Source: Virgisporangium ochraceum (lineage in GTDB: Bacteria; Actinomycetota; Actinomycetes; Mycobacteriales; Micromonosporaceae). From it: 64,000 nucleotides of DNA. This document shows, one piece after another, positions 25,921 through 34,619 of the stretch (positions are counted from its first letter, which is position 1; each line of letters starts with the position of its first letter). The DNA is taken from positions 1 through 64,000 of the forward strand of contig NZ_BOPH01000125.1 in NCBI RefSeq assembly GCF_016863655.1, in the 5' to 3' direction. The notes under the pieces are model-generated. The model had not been told where the DNA came from, did no database searches, and was given only the letters and a program-made list of their open reading frames with translations. Both the position numbers and the translations under genes were made by a program.

Positions 25921-27297
25921 GTGAACGGGACCGACCGGCGGCGTGCGACCGTCATCGTGATCCTCGGTGGGCTGATCGCGGTCGGGCCGCTGACGATCGA
26001 CGTCTACCTGCCGGCGCTGCCGGCGATCCGGTCCGACCTGGCGACCACCTCCGCCGGTGTCCAGCTGACCATCACCGCCACGATGGTGGGGATGGCCGTC
26101 GGCAACCTGCTCGTCGGTCCGCTCTCCGACATGCTCGGCCGGCGCCGACCGCTGCTGGCCGGGCTCGTCGTGCACGTGGTGGCGTCGCTGCTGTGCGCGG
26201 TCGCCGCCGACCTCGTCGTGCTGGCGGCGGCGCGGGTGCTGCAGGGCGTGGCGGTGGCCGCCGCCGGCGTCATCGCGACCGCCGTGCTCCGCGACCTGTT
26301 CAGCGGCTCGGTCTTCGCCCGGGTGCTGTCGCGCCTGCTGCTGATCCCCATGACGGCGCCGATCCTGGCACCGTCGCTCGGCGGCGTGGTGCTGCGCTGG
26401 ACCGGCTGGCAGGGCGTGTTCGTGGTGCTGGCCGCTGCCTCGTCGGCGCTGACCGTCGTCGTGGTGCTCGCGTTGCCGGAGACGCTGCCGGCCGACCGGC
26501 GCCAGCCGGCCCGTCCGGCGAGCACGGCCGCCGCGTGCCGCGCCCTCGTGCGCGACCGCGGCTTCGTGGGCTTCGCCGTGGTGACCGGTCTCGCGATGGC
26601 CGCGCTGCTCGCCTACGTCGCCGGCTCCTCCTTCGTGTTCCAGGAGCGGTACGGGCTGAGCGGGCAGGCGTTCGGGTTCGTCTTCGGCGCCGGCGCGGTC
26701 GGTCTCGTCGTGGCGACGCAGCTCAACGCCTGGCTCCTGCGCCGCCTTCCGCCGCAGCGGATCCTGGTCGCCGCGATGCTGGTGGGCGCGACGGCCTCGC
26801 TCGTGCTCGTGGTGTCGACGGTGACCGGTCTCGGCGGCCTGCCCGGCATGCTCGTGCCGCTCTGGCTGACGGTCGCGACGATCGGTCTGGTGTTCCCGAA
26901 CACGCCGGCCCTGGCGATGTCCCGCCACGGGGCCGTCGCCGGCACCGCCGCGGCGCTCCTCGGTGCCGTGCAGTTCGGCCTCGGCGGCGCCGCGGCCCCG
27001 CTGGTGGGACTGCTCGGTTCCGGCGCGCCGGCGATGGCGGCGGTGGTCGCGGTCGCGATGGTCGCCGCCGCCGCGGTCGCGGTCGTCACGACTGTGGACG
27101 GCCGGTCGTCCACAGTGGAGGGTCACACGTGCACGCTGAAGCCGCCGGTGCCGGCGGTACCGGTGCCACCGGCGCGACGGCCGACCGATCTCGACCACGC
27201 CTCCGAGGGCTCGCACGGCATCGGCCGGCCGGCGCGGCGGGCCGACTCGCGCAGCCGGTCGCGCTCCCGCTCCCAGTCGTACAGGGAGTCGGTGTAG
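25921..27297 (+). CDS. Bcr/CflA-type MFS drug exporter
   Basis: 458-aa proton-driven multidrug transporter with 12 helices. The N-terminal TIDVYLPALPAIRSDL, the loop GPLSDMLGRRRPLLAG and the motif C-like LLLIPMTAPILAPSLGG are typical of Bcr/CflA (DHA1). GTG 25921 follows AAGGGGTGG. The final ~60 residues after helix 12 are hydrophilic, rich in RSRSRS-like dipeptides, and overlap the convergent HEAT-like gene by 175 bases. The functional transporter probably ends before that tail. Confidence 0.88.
   Translation: MNGTDRRRATVIVILGGLIAVGPLTIDVYLPALPAIRSDLATTSAGVQLTITATMVGMAVGNLLVGPLSDMLGRRRPLLAGLVVHVVASLLCAVAADLVVLAAARVLQGVAVAAAGVIATAVLRDLFSGSVFARVLSRLLLIPMTAPILAPSLGGVVLRWTGWQGVFVVLAAASSALTVVVVLALPETLPADRRQPARPASTAAACRALVRDRGFVGFAVVTGLAMAALLAYVAGSSFVFQERYGLSGQAFGFVFGAGAVGLVVATQLNAWLLRRLPPQRILVAAMLVGATASLVLVVSTVTGLGGLPGMLVPLWLTVATIGLVFPNTPALAMSRHGAVAGTAAALLGAVQFGLGGAAAPLVGLLGSGAPAMAAVVAVAMVAAAAVAVVTTVDGRSSTVEGHTCTLKPPVPAVPVPPARRPTDLDHASEGSHGIGRPARRADSRSRSRSRSQSYRESV
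27091..27116. terminator. 9-bp inverted repeat just beyond the HEAT-like gene
   Basis: ACTGTGGAC (27091-27099) and GTCCACAGT (27108-27116) form a perfect stem with an 8-base loop, 7 bases downstream of the stop of the minus-strand gene at 27123 and inside the 3' part of the MFS frame. It is built from the GTCCACNGTGGAC-type word seen elsewhere in the window. A terminator role is a guess. Confidence 0.4.
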
Positions 27298-28559
27298 CGG
27301 CGCAGCTTCGTGCCGTCCGGGTCGACGGCGTCGTACCGGTCCCACTGCCCGGTCATCGCCAGAAAGGCCGGCACCAGCTCGGGGTCCGACGGGGTCGCGC
27401 CGGACGCGAGCGCGACCTCCGTCGCCACGTCGCTGTACATGGCCGCGTCGCAGAGCGCGTCGCGGTCGGAGCCGGGCGGCAGGTCACGCAGCAGCCGCAG
27501 GCACGCCCGCCGGACGTCGGGCGGGGTGTCCGCGTCGGGGTGGAGCACGTCCAGCAGCCGCTCGACCGCGTCCGGAACGCCGTACCGGTACAGCGTTTCC
27601 GGATCCGCGGCGCGGAACCCGTCCCACTGCCCGGTCAGCACGAGGAACAGCGGCACCGCGTCGGGGTCCGCGGGGCGGTATCCCGCCTCGACGGCCGCGT
27701 CGACCGCCTCGTCGTCGCCGTCCATCGCCCACCGGCACACGGCCTCGCGGGCGGCGCCGGGGCCGAAGTTCCGCAACGCCCGTCGCACCGCCGGCGCGTA
27801 CGGCTGCGGACCCAGCGAGTGCAGGAGGTCGGCGACGAGCGACTCGCCCTCGAAGCCGGCCAGCAGGTCGTACCGCTCGCGCAGCGCCATCAGCACGGCG
27901 AGTGCGGGGCGCGTTCCCGCTCCGGCGGGGCGGGGCAGGTGCGGGTTGGCGAGCGCGATCCGCAGCACCGGGGTCGGTTCGCCGGCGGCGTCCCACAACC
28001 GCAGCGCCGACAGGTCGGCGTGCAGCCGGCTGGCGAATGCGGCCTCGATCGCGTCGAGCAGCAGCGGTTCGTCGGTGGTCGACAGGACGCCGGTCAGCCC
28101 GTCGCGCACGGCGGGATCGTCGGCGCCGAGCGCGAGGCTCACCACGAACGACCCGACGCCGGCATCCGGGTGGCGGTGGTGCCGCGGTGCGTCGAGGTCG
28201 ATTCCCGCGACGAGCCGGATCCGCGGCACGTGCGGGCTGCGCGGGTCGCCGGCGAGGAGGAACCCCGCGAGCGCGGGCGAGATCCGGTGGTCGACGTGGC
28301 CGAGCCTGTTCCGGGTGAGCCGGAGCCAGACGGCGTACCAGATCCGGGCGCGGTCGTCGTCGCAGCCGTCCCACCACCGGTCGAGCGTGGCCCTCGCCGA
28401 CCCGCGGGCGACCGGGTGACCGCTGTCGGCCAGGACCAGCACCAGGGCCCACAGGTCCCGGTCGGTGAGCACACGCCGCCGGGCGATGAGTCCCGTGACC
28501 CACCGGCCGGGCGGCGACCGCCGCTGCCACGCGATCTCCTCGATGGCCGTCGTCTCCAC
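27123..28559 (-). CDS. HEAT-repeat-like cytoplasmic protein
   Basis: 478-aa soluble, helix-rich protein. Internal repeats are visible: two copies of PxFLxxTGQWDxxxAxDP (about residues 315-340 and 405-430) and several alpha-helical units with conserved DL/AL positions. This LTxQW motif is familiar from actinobacterial HEAT-repeat proteins, some linked to WD40 proteins. Probably a protein-protein scaffold; no enzyme motif. Its 3' end overlaps the MFS gene. Divergent from the small membrane protein at 28658. Confidence 0.7.
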   Translation of the reverse strand: METTAIEEIAWQRRSPPGRWVTGLIARRRVLTDRDLWALVLVLADSGHPVARGSARATLDRWWDGCDDDRARIWYAVWLRLTRNRLGHVDHRISPALAGFLLAGDPRSPHVPRIRLVAGIDLDAPRHHRHPDAGVGSFVVSLALGADDPAVRDGLTGVLSTTDEPLLLDAIEAAFASRLHADLSALRLWDAAGEPTPVLRIALANPHLPRPAGAGTRPALAVLMALRERYDLLAGFEGESLVADLLHSLGPQPYAPAVRRALRNFGPGAAREAVCRWAMDGDDEAVDAAVEAGYRPADPDAVPLFLVLTGQWDGFRAADPETLYRYGVPDAVERLLDVLHPDADTPPDVRRACLRLLRDLPPGSDRDALCDAAMYSDVATEVALASGATPSDPELVPAFLAMTGQWDRYDAVDPDGTKLRRYTDSLYDWERERDRLRESARRAGRPMPCEPSEAWSRSVGRRAGGTGTAGTGGFSVHV

Positions 28560-28657
28560 ACGATCACCCTCCCGGCGACGGCCATACGCCGCCTACACAC
28601 GCGGATCTGCACGGAATCTTCACGCCGCCCCCGGGAAGCGGCGCCTACGCTGTGATC

Positions 28658-29152
28658 ATGGGGACCGTTACCCGCGTGCGGTTCTGGCTCGTGCTGTTCG
28701 TGGTCGGCCTCGTCGTCAGCGGCGTCACCGCGTTCCCGCTCGAGGCCGAGACCCGGTTGCTCGCGAGGATGCTGCACGCCGGCTGGTCGCCGGCGCCGGA
28801 GCAGCTACCGTCGCTGGTGAGCTGGGTCGACCGGGTCCACGAGGGTGTCGCGCGGACCAACCGCGACTACCCCTTCATGGCGTACGGGACGGACTGGCTC
28901 GCCTTCGCCCACCTCGTGATCGCGATCGCGTTCTGGGGCCCGATCCGCGACCCGGTGCGCAACGTGTGGGTGGTCCAGTTCGGCATGATCGCGTGTGCCG
29001 CGGTCGTGCCCCTGGCGCTGATCGCGGGCGCCGTGCGGGGGATCCCGTGGGGCTGGCGGCTCATCGACATCTCGTTCGGTGTCGTCGGGATCGTCCCGTT
29101 GCTGTTCGCTCACCGGGGCATCCGCGAGCTCTCCCGCCAGCCGACGGCGTGA
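28658..29152 (+). CDS. four-helix membrane protein
   Basis: 164-aa membrane protein with about four helices (FWLVLFVVGLVVSGVTAFPL, WLAFAHLVIAIAFWGPI, FGMIACAAVVPLALIAG, FGVVGIVPLLFAH). No named domain recognised; it recalls small uncharacterised actinobacterial membrane proteins. ATG 28658 is chosen over GTG 28652. Its 3' end overlaps the convergent membrane-protein gene by 43 bases. Confidence 0.7.
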   Translation: MGTVTRVRFWLVLFVVGLVVSGVTAFPLEAETRLLARMLHAGWSPAPEQLPSLVSWVDRVHEGVARTNRDYPFMAYGTDWLAFAHLVIAIAFWGPIRDPVRNVWVVQFGMIACAAVVPLALIAGAVRGIPWGWRLIDISFGVVGIVPLLFAHRGIRELSRQPTA

Positions 29153-29622
29153 GCCCCGCGCGGGCGGCTCCAGGGACGGCCGTCGCGCACCAGGGTCACG
29201 GCCAGCGCCAGCGCGGCGACGAGGCCGGCGACCGACCAGCCCGCGACGCTGGCCGTCCAGCTGCCGTACCCGCCGCCGAACGCGTAGGGGAAGACGGGCA
29301 GGTACTCGTCGACCGGCCGGACGAGCGACCACACCGTGGTGACCGGTACCGCGACGATCGCCCACCGCTGGCCGGGAGTGGCCTCGCCGGCCGACCGCCG
29401 CCAGATCACCCAGGCGGTCCCGATCGCCGCTGCCGCGAGGCCCTGGGCGAGGACCGCCCACGGGTGGCCGTAGAGCGCGCCGCGTGTCCACCAGACGGCC
29501 GCGCACCAGGCCACGAGCAGCGCGGCGATGCCCGGAGAACGGGCGAGGGTCCGCAGCGCACGCTCGTCGCCGGCCGCGACCTGCGCCAGCAGGTCGGCGT
29601 CGCTCAGCGGTGGCGTCTGCAT
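29110..29622 (-). CDS. small integral membrane protein
   Basis: 170-aa protein with a short soluble N terminus (MQTPPLSDADLLAQVAAGDE) and four to five helices (IAALLVAWCAAVWWT, VLAQGLAAAAIGTAWVI, WAIVAVPVTTVWSLV, VAGLVAALALAVTLV). The N terminus resembles a sigma-factor-like or anti-sigma start but is too short to call. Function unknown. Confidence 0.6.
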   Translation of the reverse strand: MQTPPLSDADLLAQVAAGDERALRTLARSPGIAALLVAWCAAVWWTRGALYGHPWAVLAQGLAAAAIGTAWVIWRRSAGEATPGQRWAIVAVPVTTVWSLVRPVDEYLPVFPYAFGGGYGSWTASVAGWSVAGLVAALALAVTLVRDGRPWSRPRGAHAVGWRESSRMPR

Positions 29623-29676
29623 GACCCCACTGTCGCGGCCGGCACCGCGTTCGGTTCACCGCCGAAGCATCGGATT

Positions 29677-29748
29677 TTCAGACGACGTCGAGCGGCCGGG
29701 TTCAGACGAGGTCGAGCGGCCGGGTTCAGACGAAGTCGAACAGCGGGG
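29677..29748. repeat. three 24-bp tandem repeats at the 3' end of the PadR-linked membrane gene
   Basis: Units TTCAGACGAxGTCGAxCxG.. start at 29677, 29701 and 29725. The last copy carries the final codons (Phe-Asp-Phe-Val-stop) of the membrane-protein gene that ends at 29726; the other two lie downstream of its stop. The gene end and stop codon thus appear to have been duplicated in tandem. Confidence 0.75.
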
Positions 29749-31096
29749 GGAAGACGAGCACGACGATCCAGGCCCACGCCGCGTACACCGGCAGGTACCA
29801 GGTCTGCCAGCGCTCGATCGCCGTGAACGGGGTCCGGCGGCGGACGAACGCGAACAGCAGCCACGCCGACCACGCGAGGTTGGCCAGCAGGATCACGTTC
29901 TCGCCCAGGGCCGCCGCCTTGTTGGGCGTGGTGCCGTACCCGGTGATGCGTCCGGTGATCTCCAGCAGCACCAGCACGTCGATCGCCAGCGCGCTCACCA
30001 CGAGCGCGAGCTGCAGCACGTCGAACGGGCCGGGCGGGGCGAGCGGGTCGCGGGCCGAGACCGAGTAGAGCAGCAGCCCGAGCACCACCACCAGCAGGAG
30101 GTCGAACAGGATCAGCGCCTCGCGTTCGACGTCGATGCCGTTGCTGGTCACCACGACGGCGCCGAGGAAGGTGAGCAGCACGGCGGTGAACAGCGGGGTG
30201 AACAGCCGGGTGAGGACCGGCGCGATGTTCTCCACCACGCTCTGCTTCGCCTCGACCAGCCACCCGGCCACCACGACGGCGCCCGCCGCGCCGCAGGGCA
30301 GCATCCACTGCGAGATGAACACTTCCGGGTCGAGGCCGATGGCCTGGAACGTGCCGGCCACGAACCCGGTGAGCACGCCGCCGCCGAGCGCGATGAGCAC
30401 GAAGTAGATGAGGCACTCGCCGGTGAAGCGGACGAAGTCCATCCGCCGCCGCGACGTGCGCCACTCCTCGGCCACGTACGCGAGCGCCACCACGAACCAC
30501 AGCGCGATGGGCAGGTGCAGGCTGGTGATCGCGAGCGACTGCGACGGGTCGGCGAGCGGGTAGGCGTTGGCCCCGATGGCACCCAGCGCGAACAGCGCCG
30601 CCACGACCGCGACCAGCCGGACACCGGCCCGCCGCCGCCAGAGCAGGAACGCGGCCAGCCACGGCAGCGTCAGCACGCCGATATTGGGAGCGTAGAAGGA
30701 CAGGTCGCTCTCGTCGGCCAGCCGCTGCCCGAACAGCTCCGGCACCTTGACCGACGCGGCCGCGCCCACCGTGCAGCCGATCATCACCCACAGCTCGCGC
30801 CGCGACCGCCGGTCGCCGGCCGGGCCTCCGGTGTCGCCGGTCAGCACGAGCTGCTTCCACAGCCGGTCGGAGTGTTCGCGGGCGAACTCGCGGGACAGCT
30901 CGTCGAGGCTGCCCATCCGCTTGACCGCGACCAGGAACGCCTCGTCGGGGCTCAGCCCGGTGGCGACGAGCGTGTCGACCGAGCCGCGTAGGTGGTCCTC
31001 CAGCTCGTCCGCGTCGGACGGCCGCAGCTCCCGGCGCCGCTCCACGTACTGGCGCCACTGCGCGAACTGCGCCTCCAGGTCGTCCCGCGCGGTCAC
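29726..31096 (-). CDS. PadR-coupled membrane protein with permease-prefix domain
   Basis: 456-aa protein. Residues about 1-75 form a soluble helical segment (LEAQFAQWRQYVERRRELR, DADELEDHLRGSVDTLV, SPDEAFLVAVKRMGSLDEL) like the permease-prefix domain found in proteins encoded with PadR regulators. The rest has 9-10 membrane helices and no ABC ATPase. GTG 31096 overlaps the PadR stop (GTGA), so the two genes are coupled. Likely an envelope-stress or antibiotic-response membrane protein under PadR control. Confidence 0.8.
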   Translation of the reverse strand: MTARDDLEAQFAQWRQYVERRRELRPSDADELEDHLRGSVDTLVATGLSPDEAFLVAVKRMGSLDELSREFAREHSDRLWKQLVLTGDTGGPAGDRRSRRELWVMIGCTVGAAASVKVPELFGQRLADESDLSFYAPNIGVLTLPWLAAFLLWRRRAGVRLVAVVAALFALGAIGANAYPLADPSQSLAITSLHLPIALWFVVALAYVAEEWRTSRRRMDFVRFTGECLIYFVLIALGGGVLTGFVAGTFQAIGLDPEVFISQWMLPCGAAGAVVVAGWLVEAKQSVVENIAPVLTRLFTPLFTAVLLTFLGAVVVTSNGIDVEREALILFDLLLVVVLGLLLYSVSARDPLAPPGPFDVLQLALVVSALAIDVLVLLEITGRITGYGTTPNKAAALGENVILLANLAWSAWLLFAFVRRRTPFTAIERWQTWYLPVYAAWAWIVVLVFPPLFDFV

Positions 31097-31449
31097 GGCC
31101 GACCCTCCGCGGGGAGCTCGGACAGGCCGAGCCACAGCTGCTTGAGCGCGTCGACGACCGTGTCCCACTGGCGTCGCTGCTCGGCCAGCGCGGCCAGTCC
31201 CGTCGGGGTGATGCGGTAGTACTTGCGCCGGCGTTCGCCGGCCGCCGCGCGCCAGGTCGACTCGATGTGGCCGAGCTTCTCCAGCCGGTGAAGCAGGGGG
31301 TAGAGCAGCCCTTCGGTCCAGTCGAGCTCGCCGCCGGACAGGTCGTGGATGCGCCGCAGGATCGCGTAGCCGTAGCTCTCGCCCTCGGCGAGGATGCCCA
31401 GCACGATCGGTGTCGCCGAGGCCGCGACCAGGTCCTTGGTGACCTTCAC
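31093..31449 (-). CDS. PadR-family transcriptional repressor
   Basis: 118-aa PadR regulator: winged helix with VLGILAEGESYGYAILRRIH and LYPLLHRLEKLGHIES, followed by the short C-terminal helix of PadR subfamily 2. ATG 31449 is preceded by AGGTGGTGCC. It leads the two-gene operon with the membrane protein. Its promoter region (about 31470-31500) contains ATGCATAGTAC, resembling PadR half-sites, so autoregulation is likely. Confidence 0.92.
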   Translation of the reverse strand: MKVTKDLVAASATPIVLGILAEGESYGYAILRRIHDLSGGELDWTEGLLYPLLHRLEKLGHIESTWRAAAGERRRKYYRITPTGLAALAEQRRQWDTVVDALKQLWLGLSELPAEGRP

Positions 31450-31497
31450 CGGGCACCACCTCCGCTCCCGACCCTAGAGCCTCGATGCATAGTACAG

Positions 31498-32112
31498 CTA
31501 GGTATCCATCGGGGGGACCTCCAGGGGCGCGGTGAACGCGAACGCGGCGTCGAGCCTGGCGGCGAGCGCCGCGCCGTCGCCGGTGTGCCGGGCGGCCCAG
31601 GCGGCGAGCACGGCCGCGAACGCGGTCAGGTCGCGGTGGACCCCCGCCAGCATCCCGGTGAGCTCGGCGCGGCTCACCGCGATGTGCGGACCCCCCGCGA
31701 CCGGGGCGTCGTTGCCGGGTGAACCGGTGTCCTGCCACACGGTGATCCGGTCGCCGAACGACATCCCGGGCGTCGGGTCGTGGCCGAGCCACGGGGATTC
31801 GGGGACGTGGAGGGCGCGCGCCCAGTCGCGCCAGTCCTCCAGGCCGCAGCAGCAGCCCGGCACGATCTCGATGGTGTCGGTGTCGGCCAGGAGCAGTCCG
31901 CCCGGCGCGATGAGGTGCCCGGCGCCGGCGAGCCCGTCGGGTGGGAGGCTGTTGTAGTCGGCGACGACCGCGACGAACAGCCCGGCCTCGGCGTCGCCGC
32001 AGCTGCCGTCGAGGGTGAGCCAGGACCCGGGTTCGGGTGTGGCGACGGTCCACGGCACGGGGTTCGGCTCGGTGTACGGCGTTTCCAGAACCGCCCGCAG
32101 GGTGATGGCCAC
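31498..32112 (-). CDS. hypothetical acidic protein
   Basis: 204-aa soluble protein with no family I recognise. Features: several Trp and acidic residues, a CCC cluster (VPGCCCGLEDWRDWARAL) near residue 88, and an HIAVSRAELTGMLAGV helix near 145. It reads as a genuine actinobacterial hypothetical by codon pattern, lies head-to-head with rnhA (40 bases apart) and converges on nothing obvious. Perhaps an immunity or stress-type protein; unproven. Confidence 0.65.
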   Translation of the reverse strand: MAITLRAVLETPYTEPNPVPWTVATPEPGSWLTLDGSCGDAEAGLFVAVVADYNSLPPDGLAGAGHLIAPGGLLLADTDTIEIVPGCCCGLEDWRDWARALHVPESPWLGHDPTPGMSFGDRITVWQDTGSPGNDAPVAGGPHIAVSRAELTGMLAGVHRDLTAFAAVLAAWAARHTGDGAALAARLDAAFAFTAPLEVPPMDT

Positions 32113-32151
32113 CCGTCGATTCTGCGGTGCCGTCGTGGGTCACGGTAGGTT

Positions 32152-32865
32152 GTGCGGGTGAGGGGGCAGGGTGCGAAGCGGGTGCAGATCTGGACCGACG
32201 GTGCCTGCAAAGGCAACCCGGGTCCCGGTGGCTGGGGCGCGCTGCTGCGGTACGGCGAGGTCGAGAAGGAGCTGTGCGGCGGCGAGGCCACGCCCACGAC
32301 CAACAACCGGATGGAGCTGACCGCCCCGATCCGGGCGCTGACGGCGCTCACCCGCGCGTCCGTCGTCGACCTGCACACCGACAGCACGTACGTCCGCAAC
32401 GGCATCATGTCGTGGATGGCCGCCTGGAAGCGCAACGGGTGGCGCACGAAGGACGGCCAGCCGGTCAAGAACGAGGACCTGTGGCGCGAGCTCGAGGCCG
32501 CCGTCGCCCGTCACGACGAGGTCGTCTGGCACTGGGTGAAGGGCCACGCCGGCCACGTGGAGAACGAACGGGCCGACCGGCTCGCCGCCCGCGGCCAGCG
32601 CGAGGCCCTGGAGGCCGCCGGCGTCGCGGTGCCCCCGTTGCCCGAGCCGCGCCGCGCCGCCGTCCCGCGGGCCGACGGAACGGGGTGCGGTGCCACGACG
32701 AAGGTCGGCCGACCGTGCCCGAACGGTGCCCGCCCGTCCGGTTTCTGCCACGTGCACGACCCCGCCGTCCTCTGCGGGGCCCCGACGAAGCGCGGGACCC
32801 CGTGCGGCGTCTCCACCGGCGGCGGCCGCTGCCGGACACACGAGGACGTGCCGACCACCGTCTGA
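32152..32865 (+). CDS. rnhA: ribonuclease HI with C-terminal zinc-finger-like repeats
   Basis: Type I RNase H (237 aa) cleaving RNA in RNA-DNA hybrids. Catalytic acids are present: IWTDGACKGNPGPGGWG (Asp), TTNNRMEL (Glu), LHTDSTYVRNGI (Asp) and a late NERADRLAARG (Asp). From about residue 175 it carries an unusual tail with two Cys/His units, CGATTKVGRPCPNG..GFCHVHD and CGAPTKRGTPC..GGRCRTHED, each with the pattern of a small zinc knuckle. Start is GTG 32152, with GTG 32158 or 32182 also possible. Confidence 0.9.
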   Translation: MRVRGQGAKRVQIWTDGACKGNPGPGGWGALLRYGEVEKELCGGEATPTTNNRMELTAPIRALTALTRASVVDLHTDSTYVRNGIMSWMAAWKRNGWRTKDGQPVKNEDLWRELEAAVARHDEVVWHWVKGHAGHVENERADRLAARGQREALEAAGVAVPPLPEPRRAAVPRADGTGCGATTKVGRPCPNGARPSGFCHVHDPAVLCGAPTKRGTPCGVSTGGGRCRTHEDVPTTV

Positions 32866-32922
32866 CCTGGCAGTTGCTAGAGTTCGCACCAGCGATCAGG
32901 AAATCCACCGAGGGGTGGCTCT

Positions 32923-33252
32923 ATGCACCGGCCGCTGTACGAGGTCAAGGCCGAGTTCTTCAAGACGCTCGGTCATCCGGTACGCATCCGCATTCTGGAG
33001 CTGCTGTCCGAACGCGACCACTCCGTCGGCGAGATCCTGCCGGAGGTCGCCGTCGAGGCCGCGAACCTGTCGCAGCACCTCGCGGTGCTCCGCCGCTCGG
33101 GGCTGGTCACCTCGCGGAAGACCGGCGCCACGGTCGTGTACGCCCTCACCAGCCCACAGGTGGCCGACCTGCTCCGCGTGGCCCGGAGCATCCTCACCGA
33201 GGTCCTCGACGTGCGGGTCGAACAGCTCTCCGACCTGCGCCCCGGCACCTGA
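32923..33252 (+). CDS. ArsR-family transcriptional regulator
   Basis: 109-aa winged-helix repressor: KAEFFKTLGHPVRIRILELL, HSVGEILPEVAVEAANLSQH and RSGLVTSRKTGATVVYAL. The classic metal-binding cysteine motif (ELCVCDL) is absent, so it probably senses something other than arsenic/cadmium. ATG 32923 follows GAGGGG. It points toward the glycosyltransferase gene on the other strand; the two converge with an 18-base gap. Confidence 0.9.
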   Translation: MHRPLYEVKAEFFKTLGHPVRIRILELLSERDHSVGEILPEVAVEAANLSQHLAVLRRSGLVTSRKTGATVVYALTSPQVADLLRVARSILTEVLDVRVEQLSDLRPGT

Positions 33253-33270
33253 CGGGCCGGTCGTCCCGCG

Positions 33271-34443
33271 TCAGCCGGGTCGGCCCAGGGTGCGCTCCAC
33301 CGCGTCGGCGGCCGCTGGAACGCCGCCGGCGGCCGTCATCTCCCCGCGCATCCAGGCGAGCCGCTCGCGCACGTGTTCGTCGTCGGCCACCCGCTCGACG
33401 GCCGTCCACAGTGGATCCGCCGTGATCCGGTCCGGCGCGAGGACCGTGCCGAGGCCGAGCTCGGCGATCCGGTCGGCGTTCGCCCGCTGTTCGGCCATCT
33501 GCGGGACCGCCACCATCGGGACCCCGAAATGCAGGCTCTCCATCGTGCTGCCCATGCCGGCGTGGGTGACGAACGCCTTCGCGTGGCGCAGCACGGCCAG
33601 TTGCGGCACCTGCCGGTGCACCTCCACGTTGGGGGGAACCGCCCCCAGGACGCCCGCGTCGACGGTGCCGATCGCCAGAACCACCTGCCAGGGCCGGTCC
33701 GCGGCCGACTGCAGCACGGTGCGGTAGAAGTCGGGCCGGTCGTTGTAGGCGGTGCCGAGCGAGACCAGCGCCACCGGCAGGTCGCCGGACGGCTCCCAGT
33801 CGCCCTGGTCGGTCCGGTCGGCGAAGAGCGGTCCGACGAACTCGTACCGGTCGGTGAAGGTGTCTCCGGCGTACTGGAACGCGCGCGGCAACGCGACCAG
33901 CCGGAGCGCGGCGCCGTCCCCCCGCATGAACCCGTCCATCGCGCCGGCGCCCTCCTTCTGCAGGAAGCGGCTGATGCGTACGGCCATCAGCAGGAAGCGC
34001 GGGCTCAAGGGGTTGAACGTCGTGTACTTCTGCGCCATCGACCAGTGCTCGTTGCCGACGAAGTTGGGCCAGGTCTCCACCGCCGGAACCTGCCAGCGGA
34101 CCGCGAGGATCCGGCCCCACCAGCACATGGTGCCGTCGTGGACCACCAGGTCGGGCTTGTCGGCGTCGCTCAGCTGCGCCAGCATCGACTTCGTCTCGGT
34201 GAGGACCATGTTCATGGCCCGGGCAAGCTCTTTCCCGTGCATCTGCGGCGTTTCGACGTCGCGCCCCTCCCAGGTGGAGGTGACGGGGACGACCTCGGCA
34301 CCGGTCGCGGCGACGCGCTCGGCGTACGTCTTGGTGGTGGCGTAGGTGACCCGGTGACCGCGTCGCACGAGTTCGGCGGCGAGTCCCAGGGTCGGGTTGA
34401 CATGTCCGGCAGCGGCGGGGGCGAAGAACGCGACGGTTGCCAT
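33271..34443 (-). CDS. macrolide-type (MGT/OleD family) glycosyltransferase
   Basis: 390-aa GT1-family glycosyltransferase. N-terminal acceptor domain MATVAFFAPAAAGHVNPTLG, and C-terminal donor-binding motif AFVTHAGMGSTMESLHFGVP followed by AVPQMAEQ, as in MGT enzymes that glucosylate macrolides to inactivate them. ATG 34443 is the only sensible start. The upstream region contains ATCGATCGA and an AT-rich stretch (TTTAAGTAGATATC) where a promoter probably lies. Could give self-resistance or detoxify foreign antibiotics; not part of the NRPS cluster by position. Confidence 0.9.
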   Translation of the reverse strand: MATVAFFAPAAAGHVNPTLGLAAELVRRGHRVTYATTKTYAERVAATGAEVVPVTSTWEGRDVETPQMHGKELARAMNMVLTETKSMLAQLSDADKPDLVVHDGTMCWWGRILAVRWQVPAVETWPNFVGNEHWSMAQKYTTFNPLSPRFLLMAVRISRFLQKEGAGAMDGFMRGDGAALRLVALPRAFQYAGDTFTDRYEFVGPLFADRTDQGDWEPSGDLPVALVSLGTAYNDRPDFYRTVLQSAADRPWQVVLAIGTVDAGVLGAVPPNVEVHRQVPQLAVLRHAKAFVTHAGMGSTMESLHFGVPMVAVPQMAEQRANADRIAELGLGTVLAPDRITADPLWTAVERVADDEHVRERLAWMRGEMTAAGGVPAAADAVERTLGRPG

Positions 34444-34619
34444 ACGGATACATTTAAGTAGATATCGATCGACTCCGCTATCCCTGCCGGCGGGCGGTGC
34501 GGACGGCACGGCGAACCGGCGGACGCGTGGGCGCGCTCCCACGGCAGGTCGCACGCCGGGAGCGGCCCACACCGGCCGCCTGAAGACAGGGGTCGCGGTC
34601 TCCGGATAGGGGCCCGCGG

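Noticed and set aside
33271..34443. Glycosyltransferase as part of the NRPS cluster
   Set aside because: It lies almost 10 kb away with unrelated genes between, so it is treated as a separate resistance or detoxification gene.
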